This document shows, one piece after another, positions 21,159 to 33,923 of a DNA stretch of 52,240 nucleotides. The translations under genes and the position numbers were made by a program. The DNA lies in NCBI GenBank assembly GCA_900660155.1, contig CABFPE010000047.1, positions 1,589,757 to 1,641,996 of the forward strand. The letters are read 5' to 3'. Within the stretch, counting starts at the first letter, position 1. Each line of letters opens with the position of its first letter. The stretch comes from Hofstenia miamia (Eukaryota > Xenacoelomorpha > Acoela > Hofsteniidae). The notes under the pieces were generated by a model, which saw nothing but the letters and a program-made list of their open reading frames with translations, did no database searches and had not been told where the DNA came from.

Positions 21159-23590
21159 CACCAAAAAGTAGTTCGACTGAAGAAAAATTTCGCATAGATA
21201 TTGAGACCCACATGGAAAGTATTGGTGAAAACACTCGTTATTTAGTAATTGTTGTTGGAGGAGGTAGTAGGATCATTACTGATGTAATTTTCAGATTAGA
21301 AAAACAAATTGCATGTGTCGTTTTTGATGGCACTGGAGGCGCTGCTGATGTGATCGCATATACATTCTTCCATGGTGATCAAATCAATGCGGGTGATAAA
21401 ACTGCAGTTGAGGAATTGCGTTCATTAATTGCTTCCAAATTTATAGATGAAAATATTGACGCAGACGCAGTATATGCAAATTGTCAAAAACTTTTACAAG
21501 ACCCGTCGTTGTTAACAGTGCATACTTTGCTTACCAACTCACCAGCGGGCGTTGATAAAGCAATTTTAAAAGGACTTCTTAAAAAATATCAATTTATTGG
21601 TGATCAACTTCAAAAGGTACTTAGCTCTTCAATGCTAGACATCGCTCAAGATATAATGGAATCGGATTGTACACTAACGCCTGAAATTTTAAATCCTTTA
21701 TTGGTTATAGCTTTAAAAGAGTGCAAGATTGAATTTGCCAAGTTATTCATGAGTTACGGGGCAGATATACATTCAATAACTAATGAAGATATTGAAAAAC
21801 ATTTCTGGTATTATGAAGTGAATAAGAAGAACCTGAACATTAAAAATCACCTCAAATGTATTCTTTCCGGTGAAGTTGGTAGTCCTTTGGATAATGATAC
21901 GAGAACCAAATATATAGGACATGTTCTTTTAATACACAGTATATTTAAACTTAATGCGGACATGATGAAATACATGTGGAGTGAATTGAATCAACCAATA
22001 AACGGTGCTATGTTTGTTTCTGGAGTTCTTAAATATCTGCTTAAGGAAGTACAAAAAATTGAAAAAAGGGAAGAAATGACCAAGCTTGCTGAAGTTTTTG
22101 AAATGCACGCTGTACATATTATAAATGAAAGTTGGAGATCCAATCAAAACGCTACAATTCGCCTTCTGACTGTAGATGATGAATTTTTTGGAACAGATTC
22201 TGCAAGAATGGCAATTTTTGCTGATTGCAAGGAGGTTCTTTCAACAAGTGCATTACAGCATGCATTTAAAAAGAAATGGGGAGGGTGTGTTGCCGATAAT
22301 AGTGCATTTATGCTCCTTGCTGCATTTCACACTATTGTTCTTATTCCCTTTCTAAATTATTCAGATATTTTTGGTTCAAAACCCCCTATGCTAAAGGCCA
22401 TCAATTCCTTTTACAATACACCAATGATTAAGTTTATTGGATTTGCTGAAGCGCACTTAATTTTTTCTCTAATGATATTTTACTTTCTCACTATAGGTTT
22501 TAATAGAACGGGTATAACACGTTATGAGCTGACAATTCTAGTTTTTGGAGCCTCAAGAACATACAATCTTATTTTAGATTTTATTCATTTAACAGGAACA
22601 TTATTCGAGAGAATAAAGCTTATATTTCAAGACATTTTTCTTTTTGTAGAATGTATTAGTGTAGGCTGCCACATTCTTGCCATTATAACACGAACTCCAT
22701 TATTTATTTCTAATGAAGCCTTGTTACATACATCGAACGATGTTTTTTATGTAATAGCCTTTTTGGGCTATTCATTTAAGGTTGTACACATGATGTATAT
22801 TCATCCAACATTGGGACCTACATTAAACATGATTGGTCTCATGTTAGCTCAAACTACTGTTATTGTTGCTATTGCAGCTATATTCATGTTATCGTTTGGG
22901 ATATTATCATATATAACACGGGTAGTATCAATTACTAAGGAAGTTCAAGTAATGAGAACTAGACAGTTTCTAAATGAAGTTGTTTTCTATCCATACTACA
23001 GAATATTTTGTAATTATTGGCTGGATGAAGAGGGCTTCTCACCTACACTTCGGGAAAATGTATACATTGTCATAGCAATGGCATTGATGTTAGTTTGTCA
23101 TGCTCTTCTTTTGAATATGTTGGTAGGAATTTATGGTCAAACGTTTGAAAGAATTCAGAACAACGCAGAAAATATTTGGAAAAAACAGCGATTTTTAATA
23201 CTTTTAGCATATGAAACAATGGATACTTTTCCTGGAATCTTGGATTTGTTAATCAAAGGCCTTCAATTATTATTCAGGATAATTTTTTATTGCAGGATCT
23301 ATCCCATAAAGAAAATAGAATTAGTGCCAGCTGCCATTACTTGCTGGGAGAAAAGAATGTGCCATAAATATTTGAAAACGCTGGAATCTGGGGATCTTGC
23401 ATTTGATGTGGCATCCAAGGAGTTGGTGGAAATCCATCGGAATGTCGACGCAGATGGAGAACGAATTTATAATCTTCAAGACCGATTTAATAGCTTAGCA
23501 GCTCTATTAAACTGGATAGGAGAAAAGTATACTACTGATGAAGAGGCTTTTCCTCGAGTCAAGCCAATTAAGTTCTACAAGTCTGTCTAA
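21159..23590 (+). CDS. TRPM-like cation channel, exon C (rest of N-terminal region, channel, coiled coil, stop)
   Basis: A single 2432-nt exon, with phase matching exon B, encodes about 810 residues. Numbering from ATG 21212: residues 11-50 hold the second half of the N-terminal TRPM fold (VVGGGSRII, FDGTGGAADVIAY). Residues 120-350 are the helical TRPM homology regions. Residues 366-384 form a hydrophobic pre-S1 helix. S1 lies near 410-430, S2 437-456, S3 472-493, S4 510-530, the linker HPTLGP 531-536, S5 541-567, pore helix about 588-602, and S6 614-640. The TRP helix is 652-668 (ENIWKKQRFLILLAYE). A short C-terminal coiled coil spans about 735-770. No kinase or NUDT9-type domain follows. 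Family TRPM members are tetrameric plasma- or organelle-membrane cation channels. The pore reads RIFCNYWLDEE instead of the usual GEV/GQ-type filter. Subfamily unassigned. Confidence 0.93.
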
Positions 23591-23654
23591 AAATGACTTA
23601 TTGTGCCTACACTTACCCGTAATTGTTATTGTCATATTTCGGTTTTAGAATTTT

Positions 23655-23660
23655 AATAAA
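23655..23660 (+). terminator. Polyadenylation signal of the TRPM-like gene
   Basis: AATAAA lies 64 nt after the stop codon in an AT-rich 3' UTR. Confidence 0.75.
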
Positions 23661-24048
23661 AATTATATTTTAATATATTGTTTCATTCTAAAATGGTCAC
23701 TTTAAAAGAATACTGGATAAATATTATAACTCAATTTCCTATATTTATTTTATATTGCAATTAGAATGATATTTAAATTTTCGAACATTTTTTTTCTTTT
23801 CTTAGTCCTTTCATTCATGTGAAAATATATGCAACAAATTAAAATCAATGTACATTTTGACAGACACAGAGAAAAATGTAATTTTAAATGTTACTAAAAT
23901 TTTGGCAACCTTTTCTAAAATAATCACTCAGAATTGATCAATGATAACAATTGTTGAATAGCGTCCAAAGAAATTTTTCAATAATTTAAGAACATTGTAA
24001 CAGAGTTCATTAATATTGGAGCTTTATATTCAACTATTTTTGCTTAAT
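23661..24048. other. Intergenic, non-coding
   Basis: No gene or repeat boundary recognised before the duplicated segment. Confidence 0.5.
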
Positions 24049-27000
24049 TCTCCATTTATACTACCTACTACATTAAATTTAAAGCTTAATAACTTTGTTA
24101 TATTAATACGATTTTCTTTCTGATTTTTGCAATATAATCTCGGGAAGCATATAGCCTTCAGAAAATGTAAAATTATTTTAAAATATAGTTTTTATAAAGG
24201 GTTATAAGGATTTCAATTCTCGGAAAACGAGGATTATTTAACTTTGACCCACTAGATTCTGCCACATCATATTTTGGGACACTTTTTAAAATTTCAGAGA
24301 ATTAAGAAAAGTTTGGAGGCGGGTTCAATTGTTTCCCCTGAATTTCTCATTTTCCTTCCACCAGAATTTAAAAAAGAATAAATGAATTTCACACCTCCTA
24401 AATTATTTATCGGTGTTCTTGATAGTCACAAATCACCCAAATGAGTCACTTAGCCCCATAAAAATTTACTATATGCATAAATTTAGTGAAAAATTAGACT
24501 TTAAAAAGGTTCTAAAAGGTAACAAATATTTGTTATCTTTGCTCAATCTTTGAAATGTCATCAATTTTCTATTGCCATTTTGATTTTCAATAAATGTTAT
24601 CTTCTAGCATGTTTTTATAGTTCTAAATGATTTATTTGTGCGAATTTATTGCCATCCAGAACACCGTTGACAACCGTAAATATTCATTTATTATCTCTTA
24701 AATTCTTGCAGAAAGAGGAGGAAGAATTCAGCTGAAGCAAATATACCTCACATCCTAACTTTTCTTATTTTATCTGAACATGTCAAAAAGTGTCTCAAAT
24801 CAGATATGGCAGAGTCCAGTGGGTCAAAGTTGAGTAATCCTAGTAACAATTTTTTAAAGCAAATAGGAAACTGCCCGTGCTATTCACGGGAATTTCAATG
24901 CGCTGTATTTTATATTTAATAAGTGAATAAACATTAAACAAACCATATGCTGTGTTTTTAATATATTAGGAACGAAATAAATGTGATCATCATACATTGG
25001 TAAAATGATATTTATTCACAATTTTAGCATATGACACTCCTTAATTATCCACATTTAATATTATAAGTACATTCAAAGCATGGTAACACCTAATGCAAAA
25101 AGTGTATAGAATCTCAACAAAATCGAGTCCATTATTGTAGGTGTATAGATTTTACATTTTCTGAAAGTTATCTCCCCGTGATTATACTGCAAAAAACAGA
25201 AATGACAATTGTTTATTTTTCTGCAAATTTTAAAACTTTAAATGAAATGCAGGAGTTATTTCAAAAATTTTATGAATTGAACCAAGCATAATAGAACAAA
25301 AAGGCAATTTTTCAGAGTAGTTACTAATTTTAACTTGAATGAGCTGTAGCAAAGTAATGGTTTATTTTTCTATGTTGTCTAAGTACTAGGCTAGCATTTG
25401 ATTGCCCCTTTTCTTTTACAGTACTAGAAAGCTTCAACGAATCAAATTTTACTCTATATTAAACTTTGTTTATTCGTTATTCACTTACAAAACTCTAAAA
25501 CAGATGTTTGATATGCAATGTTGAAATTTCTCTTTGCAAAATCATTAAGATTAGAGAGTTTTCTGTGAAATAGTCTTCCTATTGTTAAGCAATTAGCGAT
25601 TGAACTCATCCTTAGCATCTATGCAAAACATTTGGTCTTGATATTTTGAACATTATCCCGGTTCTTAATTNTCTCCATTTATACTACCTACTACATTAAA
25701 TTTAAAGCTTAATAACTTTGTTATATTAATACGATTTTCTTTCTGATTTTTGCAATATAATCTCGGGAAGCATATAGCCTTCAGAAAATGTAAAATTATT
25801 TTAAAATATAGTTTTTATAAAGGGTTATAAGGATTTCAATTCTCGGAAAACGAGGATTATTTAACTTTGACCCACTAGATTCTGCCACATCATATTTTGG
25901 GACACTTTTTAAAATTTCAGAGAATTAAGAAAAGTTTGGAGGCGGGTTCAATTGTTTCCCCTGAATTTCTCATTTTCCTTCCACCAGAATTTAAAAAAGA
26001 ATAAATGAATTTCACACCTCCTAAATTATTTATCGGTGTTCTTGATAGTCACAAATCACCCAAATGAGTCACTTAGCCCCATAAAAATTTACTATATGCA
26101 TAAATTTAGTGAAAAATTAGACTTTAAAAAGGTTCTAAAAGGTAACAAATATTTGTTATCTTTGCTCAATCTTTGAAATGTCATCAATTTTCTATTGCCA
26201 TTTTGATTTTCAATAAATGTTATCTTCTAGCATGTTTTTATAGTTCTAAATGATTTATTTGTGCGAATTTATTGCCATCCAGAACACCGTTGACAACCGT
26301 AAATATTCATTTATTATCTCTTAAATTCTTGCAGAAAGAGGAGGAAGAATTCAGCTGAAGCAAATATACCTCACATCCTAACTTTTCTTATTTTATCTGA
26401 ACATGTCAAAAAGTGTCTCAAATCAGATATGGCAGAGTCCAGTGGGTCAAAGTTGAGTAATCCTAGTAACAATTTTTTAAAGCAAATAGGAAACTGCCCG
26501 TGCTATTCACGGGAATTTCAATGCGCTGTATTTTATATTTAATAAGTGAATAAACATTAAACAAACCATATGCTGTGTTTTTAATATATTAGGAACGAAA
26601 TAAATGTGATCATCATACATTGGTAAAATGATATTTATTCACAATTTTAGCATATGACACTCCTTAATTATCCACATTTAATATTATAAGTACATTCAAA
26701 GCATGGTAACACCTAATGCAAAAAGTGTATAGAATCTCAACAAAATCGAGTCCATTATTGTAGGTGTATAGATTTTACATTTTCTGAAAGTTATCTCCCC
26801 GTGATTATACTGCAAAAAACAGAAATGACAATTGTTTATTTTTCTGCAAATTTTAAAACTTTAAATGAAATGCAGGAGTTATTTCAAAAATTTTATGAAT
26901 TGAACCAAGCATAATAGAACAAAAAGGCAATTTTTCAGAGTAGTTACTAATTTTAACTTGAATGAGCTGTAGCAAAGTAATGGTTTATTTTTCTATGTTG

Positions 27001-27293
27001 TCTAAGTACTAGGCTAGCATTTGATTGCCCCTTTTCTTTTACAGTACTAGAAAGCTTCAACGAATCAAATTTTACTCTATATTAAACTTTGTTTATTCGT
27101 TATTCACTTACAAAACTCTAAAACAGATGTTTGATATGCAATGTTGAAATTTCTCTTTGCAAAATCATTAAGATTAGAGAGTTTTCTGTGAAATAGTCTT
27201 CCTATTGTTAAGCAATTAGCGATTGAACTCATCCTTAGCATCTATGCAAAACATTTGGTCTTGATATTTTGAACATTATCCCGGTTCTTAATT
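24049..27293. repeat. 1622-bp direct repeat around a single N (likely assembly overlap)
   Basis: 24049-25670 and 25672-27293 match throughout as far as I can compare by eye, separated only by N at 25671. Both begin TCTCCATTTATACTACC and end GGTTCTTAATT. No coding sequence is visible in the unit, and there are no inverted ends or target duplication. The arrangement fits two contigs that share their ends and were joined without merging. True intergenic length is then about 1.6 kb shorter. Confidence 0.92.
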
Positions 27294-27296
27294 CCG

Positions 27297-27311
27297 CCCC
27301 CCCCCGGGGGG
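27297..27311. other. C9G6 homopolymer palindrome
   Basis: Nine C followed by six G sit four bases after the end of the second repeat copy, in otherwise AT-rich DNA. It could be a residue of tailing or adapter, or a sequencing-difficult hairpin that broke the assembly. Confidence 0.8.
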
Positions 27312-29515
27312 AAAGTTCATTGGTACTAATTTACACACCTAACCAACTGACACGAGGCATAACTAGATCAAGCGCCACAAACTTTCAAATAATTGGTGAT
27401 TTATTAAGAGCAGGTTTCGAGCATAGCTTGAAAATTCTGAAATCCAATGAAATATAAGATTTCATTAAGAAAAATGATTATTCAATGTGATTTAATAGGC
27501 ATTTTGTTGCATAAAATTCATGCTGATTGACAAAAGAATCGGTATTTTTTAAACTCAGGACAATATTTGTAGAAAGTTGGTTTACCAACACATTGTAGTC
27601 TTATTTGCATTAAAGCATTGTCATATTGAAATGCAAGGATTTGATTGTTCAAGATTGAATAATATGTGTTTAAACGACTATTTGTAAATTTCTTATGTAC
27701 ACATAGTATTGATTAATTTGTGCAGTTAAAATAGGTTATATTCTTCGGTTTGATTTTATTCATTGAGGAAATTTCACTTGAACTGCACTCTCTTAATTTT
27801 TAGAAAATTCTAATGTACATTTGAAATATATAATGGGACAGAAAATGCACATCAAAATTATTAAATTTTTTCACTGATTCGACAAGCCTGCATATTTAAA
27901 CGTAAATTTTATATTTTTTTCGAAGTTAAGTGATTTTTCATACCCGGAACAAGAGAAGTGCAACATGAATCAAATGTCCAGAGACCCAGCTAACCTAATC
28001 TCGAACATTTTCAACTGATATTGCGATATATTGAATATACTTTCCATACATTTTCCAAATGTTCAATGCAGTAATTAATAAATCTATCTTTTTCTAAATT
28101 TCTGTGCAAAATATAACTTGAATAAATTATTTGCGTTTTCTTTGTAAATATAATTCTTGAATCTCAGTCATTACAAGAGCGACATACATGTACATTATTT
28201 AGGTATAGTTTCGAGCTATTGTATTTTTCTATTCTTCTAAGTAAAGATTAGCTTAAATTTGGGTTCTGCGGGGAATCCCTAGTCCCATAGAACAGGGACA
28301 AAAAATCTCAATGGGACTGTGGCTAAAAATGAAGGTTTTTGTATTTCAATCATGTTTTTTTCTACTTTCATAAGACAGGTAGGCGATGGGACTGGGCCCT
28401 CGTGTAATGGGACTAATTGGAACAGTCACTAAGAATTCCATGGCAACTGCTTGGTTTTTCCCATTTTTTCTGATCAAATCATAAATTTCATTTTTTGATT
28501 GCTATTATTTACACATGTAGCCTAATGTACAAATTTTTGCGCCCTGTTAATTTCGTAGGAGTGAACCTACATAATCAAGCACTGTGGTGTACAATAACTT
28601 TAATTTCGAATCCAATTTTATACATGCGCTATCATTGTTTTCAAGGTTAAGAATTAGGATTGTTTATGAATCAATGTCACTCAAAGTAGGCATTTCTTTG
28701 CTGAAATATATTTTTGAGATCTACTTAAATATATATATATATATATATATATGACAAATATCAAACCACTTTTTTAACAAGTTTTGTGGTAGCAACTGTT
28801 GCAAGTCATGCTGGTGCATTGAGTTCTGACTTAGTCGTTGCTTATTATTCTATATCAAAATCAAAGCATTCCTGAGATGAAGATGTCGAGTCGCATAGAA
28901 TCAATACTGTCTGGTTATGCAGGTAATCTGCATTTTGGCTCGTTTTTTGATACATCTATCAATATTGCATAAGTTTTTTCATTATTTTTTCGAATTTTTT
29001 CTAATGGTACACATGAATTACAACACTTTGATTGTGAAAGCAAGTCAATAAATAAAAAAAGAAAATATTGATTAGTAAAAATTATACACATATTTTACTA
29101 AATTACAAATTTTCTTAAACTATAGCTGCAAGTGGGTCATAAATTTTTGAACAAACCCAAATCAACCCAAACAAATTTTGCAAAAAAATGACCCAATTCA
29201 ATCAAAATAGAAGTTTCCAAAATCGTTTCCAAACTATCCTAAACTAACTCAATAATATTAATCTTCATAGTATGAGAAGCCTAAAACAATTTCAATGAAT
29301 AAATTTTGCAAGCGAAATGCTAAGTATTGGCCAAATTGACATTTCGTGCTGTCTACCAAAGTCCTCCGATTGGCCTAACTAGTCTTTGTAGATGATTGTA
29401 TTTTAATTAGTGAGTCATTCTTATTTTCAGGAGAGGCTTCACTTAAAACAAATGATGGAAAATTTCTAGGCCAGTATTGATAAAGTTAATAAGAAAGCTA
29501 GTACGCTATGGTGAT
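27312..29515. other. Intergenic, non-coding
   Basis: About 2.2 kb of AT-rich sequence with a (TA)n run at 28729-28752 and no supported gene. The 62-codon frame at 27269-27457 crosses the C/G run and is not a gene. Confidence 0.5.
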
Positions 29516-29529
29516 GATTATGTCACAGT

Positions 29530-29975
29530 TGGAATCGGGTACAGAATTTGGAACCGAAACCGAGTCGATTTTTTAAACACGTACCCGAAACCAAATGTAC
29601 CCGAAATTTCCCAAAAATTGATGACATCTTGCTCGAATTCTATTCAAAATTCCGGACGGCCTAAGTTCGCTATTGGTATTTTGAATGCGCCAGCATTAAT
29701 ATCAACTGTTAATTATAATTGCTGCTGTGCTAATAAAGGCCTGTTTCCTAAGAAACCTAGCATGCAAACGCCATCAATAAATAAATAAAAAATTACTGAA
29801 TTAAGGCCTTTTTAGGGCACTTTAAAGAAGCTGGCGTTTTCCCGGAACATGTGAGCTTACCCGAAACTGTACCCGATTTTTCTATGATTTTGTACCCGAA
29901 ATGAAACGAACCAAGGAGAACAGAGTCGAACCGAACTGAACAATCGGTTCTCTCAAACCGATTCCAAATCTGGAT
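29530..29975. repeat. Inverted-repeat element rich in ACCCGA / TCGGGT motifs (MITE-like)
   Basis: The left part has ATCGGGTACAGAATTTGG and several GTACCCGAAA copies. The right part carries further GTACCCGA copies and ends with CGATTCCAAATCTG, roughly the inverse of the left end. Exact termini and a target duplication could not be fixed. The short ORFs over it (29477-29788, 29793-29984) follow the repeat motifs and are not genes. Confidence 0.4.
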
Positions 29976-30720
29976 TATGTTCATAGTTAAAATAATGGAC
30001 GTGTAGAATTCATTATTTTCTTAATGAAGAATTCTGACGTCTGAACCCAGTAAATTTATCCAGCAAGAAGACATTCTAGCTTTACAATAATGCAAAATTG
30101 AAAAATAGAAAAAATTGTGAAGTAGAGCCAAACCAGTTGCATTCGAGATTCTCATCAAATGGATGGCATACTGTATATATTGTTGTAACCTATATATTTT
30201 CAACAAAACGTAATAATAGGAATTTCATTGGTAAATTCTTAAGTGCGCAGTATTTCTGTGAGTGCAATTTTGTGCTGCGCCACTGAATATTAATGTTACT
30301 GTGATAGCATGTGAGTTAATGATATATTTTTAACACATTTGCAGTAAAAAATTAAATTAATATTTTTTAATAAAACATGCAAGGAACATTAATTGTAATA
30401 ATCGAATTGCTTCAATTCATGTTAAAAAGTGCTATATATATCATCCAATCGTATTAGAGATTAGCAATTCCATTGTCACTTTTTCTTAATGATATGTATG
30501 CCTCTAAATTTTTGAAAAATGCAAATATTGCTTAACTACTTAAACACACATGAAATAAATTAATTTCAATTAGTCAGATACTGTTCTATAAAAAACTTTC
30601 TTGTTATTGTACATGTACATCAAAATTAACAAAACCGTTTCACACAAACTGTGTCTCATACAAAAAATAGATTTTCGTCCGAAAAGATTCATAACCCGAA
30701 TATATATTTAATTGGGGTTA
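29976..30720. other. Intergenic, non-coding
   Basis: No gene seen between the repeat element and the 3' end of the intersectin gene. Confidence 0.5.
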
Positions 30721-30726
30721 TTTATT
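30721..30726 (-). terminator. Polyadenylation signal of the intersectin gene
   Basis: TTTATT on the plus strand (AATAAA on the minus strand) lies 40 nt past the stop codon. Confidence 0.75.
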
Positions 30727-30766
30727 AATATTTTAACAAAAAATACATCAAAAAGAGCGTAATCAT

Positions 30767-30912
30767 TCAATCGGTGGAAAAATAGGAAACAAGAAATTGG
30801 AGAGTTAATACAGTTTCATCTCCTCCACAGGCGATAGTTACAACCTTTTCTAATGGTATTCTTGAGTTAGCGTCAACTTCCGCCAATGGAATTTCCATTG
30901 CATTTACGAGAT
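30767..30912 (-). CDS. ITSN: Intersectin, last coding exon (end of C2 domain)
   Basis: The acceptor TATAATTTAG places the exon start at 30912. Its first two bases complete an Asp codon from the previous exon, giving the 'PDD' turn typical of intersectin C2 domains. It continues MEIPLAEVDANSRIPLEKV and ends in the last beta-strand TVLTLQFLVSYF, with TGA at 30769-30767. The length after the split codon is exactly 48 codons including the stop. The protein ends soon after the C2 fold, as in other intersectins. Confidence 0.88.
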
Positions 30913-32415
30913 CTAAATTATAGACAAATTCAAATCATAATCTTATAATTTTGGGATTTAAAATATAATCTGAGAATACAATTACACAAAATACTCTGTT
31001 TTGAAGAAGCGATTGAGGTCTAGTTTTACTCTCAGGTGTACAAACGTTTGCGTGCTTTAATTTGCCTATTTCTGCTACGTTATTTAAGTGTTTCACAATT
31101 AGTTTTCATTACGTCAAAGAATACTTAAAAGATTGAAACGTTTATTCAATTCCATGTAGAGACGTCTAAATACGATTTGTCTTTGTTATTAAGGCAAGAG
31201 ATAGACGAATGTCATTGCATGCTGTGCAAAATTTGTGCTCAGTTAATCAGGCCCATAAAAATTAGTTGCTACAATTTTACTATCATTTTTCTGAACATTT
31301 TGAGCACGTGCTTCCAAAATTTTTATGGAGAACTTCACAATTAAGACCTCATGAGGCTAAGAATCGCAAAAATGGTTGAAATTCAGTGATCCTTAAAAAT
31401 TATGCTCCCGAGCCTTAGCAGAACTTTGGTTCTGAATTGATTACTAGTAGATCATTAGAATAAAACATATAAAATTAAAAACTTTTTAAATGAAATGAGT
31501 AAATGTTGTGTGAGAATATCAAAAATACTGCAAAATAGAGCTAAACCTTCAGAATTTTTGAAAGTGTTTGGACAAACAAATCGAACCTCATTATGTCTAA
31601 GTTATACTTGAAGTGTCACAAAAAGAGTTTGGTGATTCAAAATTAATAATATGTACAATCAAAGATGAACGCAGGTTTGGTGTAGTGCAGGTACTGAAAT
31701 TTGAATTGCCACGTGGGTGCAGTGCGGCTGGACATTATTATTTTGTTACATGTGTAATACTAAGTTATTAAAATATTAATTATATTACGAAATCTATATT
31801 ACATAATATATTTGACATCCTTCACTCAAATAAACAAAATTAATAGAAAGTCGATTCGGTGATTGAAATTTTTTGGTTTAATTACTTAAAATAACGCCGC
31901 CTCATTTTACTATTTTAGAAGAACCGTGTTTTAATACTATAAAAGAAAAGTAAAATGACACTGTAGGGCATAGGCCTATAGGGCACATTATTATAATACT
32001 TTATGCATGTGATGGTTTTGCAATCGACAGGCGACATTTAGAAAATAGTGGGTGTGTTGCGAGTGAGGGTGAATTTTTCTAACAGACATGCGGGTGCTGT
32101 GTGGTGCGGTTATAAAAGCTTACACTCGCGTCCATTTATGTATACAATATTTTCACTAAAAATGTCAGACAATATTTTGGTTATTATAAACACATAATTA
32201 ATGTAAATACGAACTGAATTTTTGTCTCTATTACAAATGTAAAACAGTTACTAAAGAATTGTAGTTGGGTTTGTTTTTTGTGTATGTATATCAAATGATT
32301 TTTGAAAATAACTGCTTATCTTAAATTTGAGTATTGCGAGGAACATGTACAAATACATACAATACTTACAAAATACATGCATTACTTAAGGCTTTGAAAA
32401 AAACTATTGTGTTGT
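30913..32415. other. Intersectin last intron, 3' part
   Basis: Non-coding, AT-rich. GTGCGG-type GC-rich patches occur at about 31700-31735 and 32080-32115; they may be ends of a small transposon, but I could not pair them. Confidence 0.4.
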
Positions 32416-33214
32416 CCCATGTAGCCACCACCAGTGGTCTACTATTGGGGAATAAGTGGCATGGGCTGCCACCAGTTCCCACCAGTGGACCACAGGTGGA
32501 GAAGTAGTGAAAGTAGTAGCACTTGCAGCCACTCATAGCCATCAGTGGACCACTGGCGGACCACCAGTGACATCTGAGTTACTTTTAATTATAAAAAATA
32601 TATGAGATAATGCTTGCAAGTAAAATATTATTCATTATTATGCTTCTTAGATCTCATAAATATATAAAATTCATTGTGAAGAACTTCTTTGCAATTTTCT
32701 GTTTGCAAAAATTATATGTGTGCAGAATGAAATTTCAAAATAATTTATTCACGATTATTCGTGGACCTTGAAATTAATGCTTATTTGAGTACTTTAAATT
32801 GGTCAAAAGTTATTTTTAATAATTGGAAAAAATAATGTTTAAAAATGGCAATTTCTTCTGAAATTGAAAATTAAATTTAAATTGGGCATTTTTGTATGCT
32901 TGTTATTATTCGTTATAAAAAAAATCTTTATATTTTCCTTTGCCAAATTAAAATCAATTTAAAATGTAAGCTTGCTACCATTGCCTTCAACCCTTTGTTG
33001 GGTTTGTTTTAGTTTAAACTGCAGTGTTTAAACTCTGTCAATATAAAAATTTGCTATTGTTACATTTGAGACATTGCTCTGAAGCTGAAATCGTATTTTT
33101 GCCACCAGTGGCCCTCTAATTAGCCGCCAGTTACCCATTGGTTACTAGCGGCTAATCCACCCGGTGGCATACCGTTTCTGCCATTGGTGGTCCACCAGTG
33201 GTTGGCTACGTGGG
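32416..33214. mobile_element. MITE-like element with CCACCAGTGG sub-repeats
   Basis: The ends are inverted: left CCCATGTAGCCACCACCAG, right end read inward CCCACGTAGCCAACCAC. Both terminal regions (32416-32575 and 33100-33214) are packed with CCACCAGTGG and CCACCAGTGACA-like near-palindromes, while the middle is plain AT-rich. No transposase frame is present. No clear target duplication, so the superfamily is undecided. It lies in the last intron of intersectin. Confidence 0.6.
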
Positions 33215-33923
33215 GTTTTATATCGTTGACAGAAAATTTGCTTAAAATGCTATTTAAGTAACTAGAACTTATTAGCAGGCCGGGTTTCTGTGTTAATGAT
33301 CTTAGGTGGCAATCGGGCATTTTATTATTGATAGATACATTGTCATTTGCATACCAAGCTTTACAAGATAAACATTTCTTAAGATGAATCAGGTGACACC
33401 CTTGAAAGACAAATCCATTGAATAACTATTCACTGTAAACTAAACTCTTTACCTTAATGTCAGCAGTAGTCAGTCTAATCAATTTTAATTACTGGTTAAT
33501 TAGAATTCAAATTAGAAGCTCACCTAAGCCCTAACGCACTAAGATATAAAATTTCAATAACGCACTAAAGGAGGCTAAACTCACATATTTTTGAAAACCT
33601 GATCCTTAAAAATGACGACCCAATCAATTTTATTGTATAAATGTATCGATATCTATCAAAATTTTGCCTATTTTAATTGCATTTTTTGCTAAAATAGCAT
33701 TTTTAAGAACCCCTGGCACAGGCAGAACTCCAAAAACATATGCCATTTTAACTTTCTCTGTTTTCCAGATGTTTTTTAAGAAAAGTCAGAAAAAAACAGC
33801 AAGAAAAATAGCAAAGTTATGAACAAAAAACGACATGGAGGGCCAATTGAACCCTCCCTCTTCAAGTTGGCCTTTGAAGACTTGATTATTTTTTAAAATT
33901 TAAGTTATAAAGTGTGTTGGTAG

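Noticed and set aside
21929..22147. Minus-strand frame inside the TRPM-like exon
   Set aside because: Shadow of the strongly supported plus-strand coding exon.
24049..27293. True tandem segmental duplication
   Set aside because: Apparent identity over 1622 bp with only an N between the copies is better explained by an unmerged contig overlap.
31660..32115. Small transposon bounded by GTGCGG-rich patches
   Set aside because: The patches could not be paired as inverted ends, and no target duplication was found.
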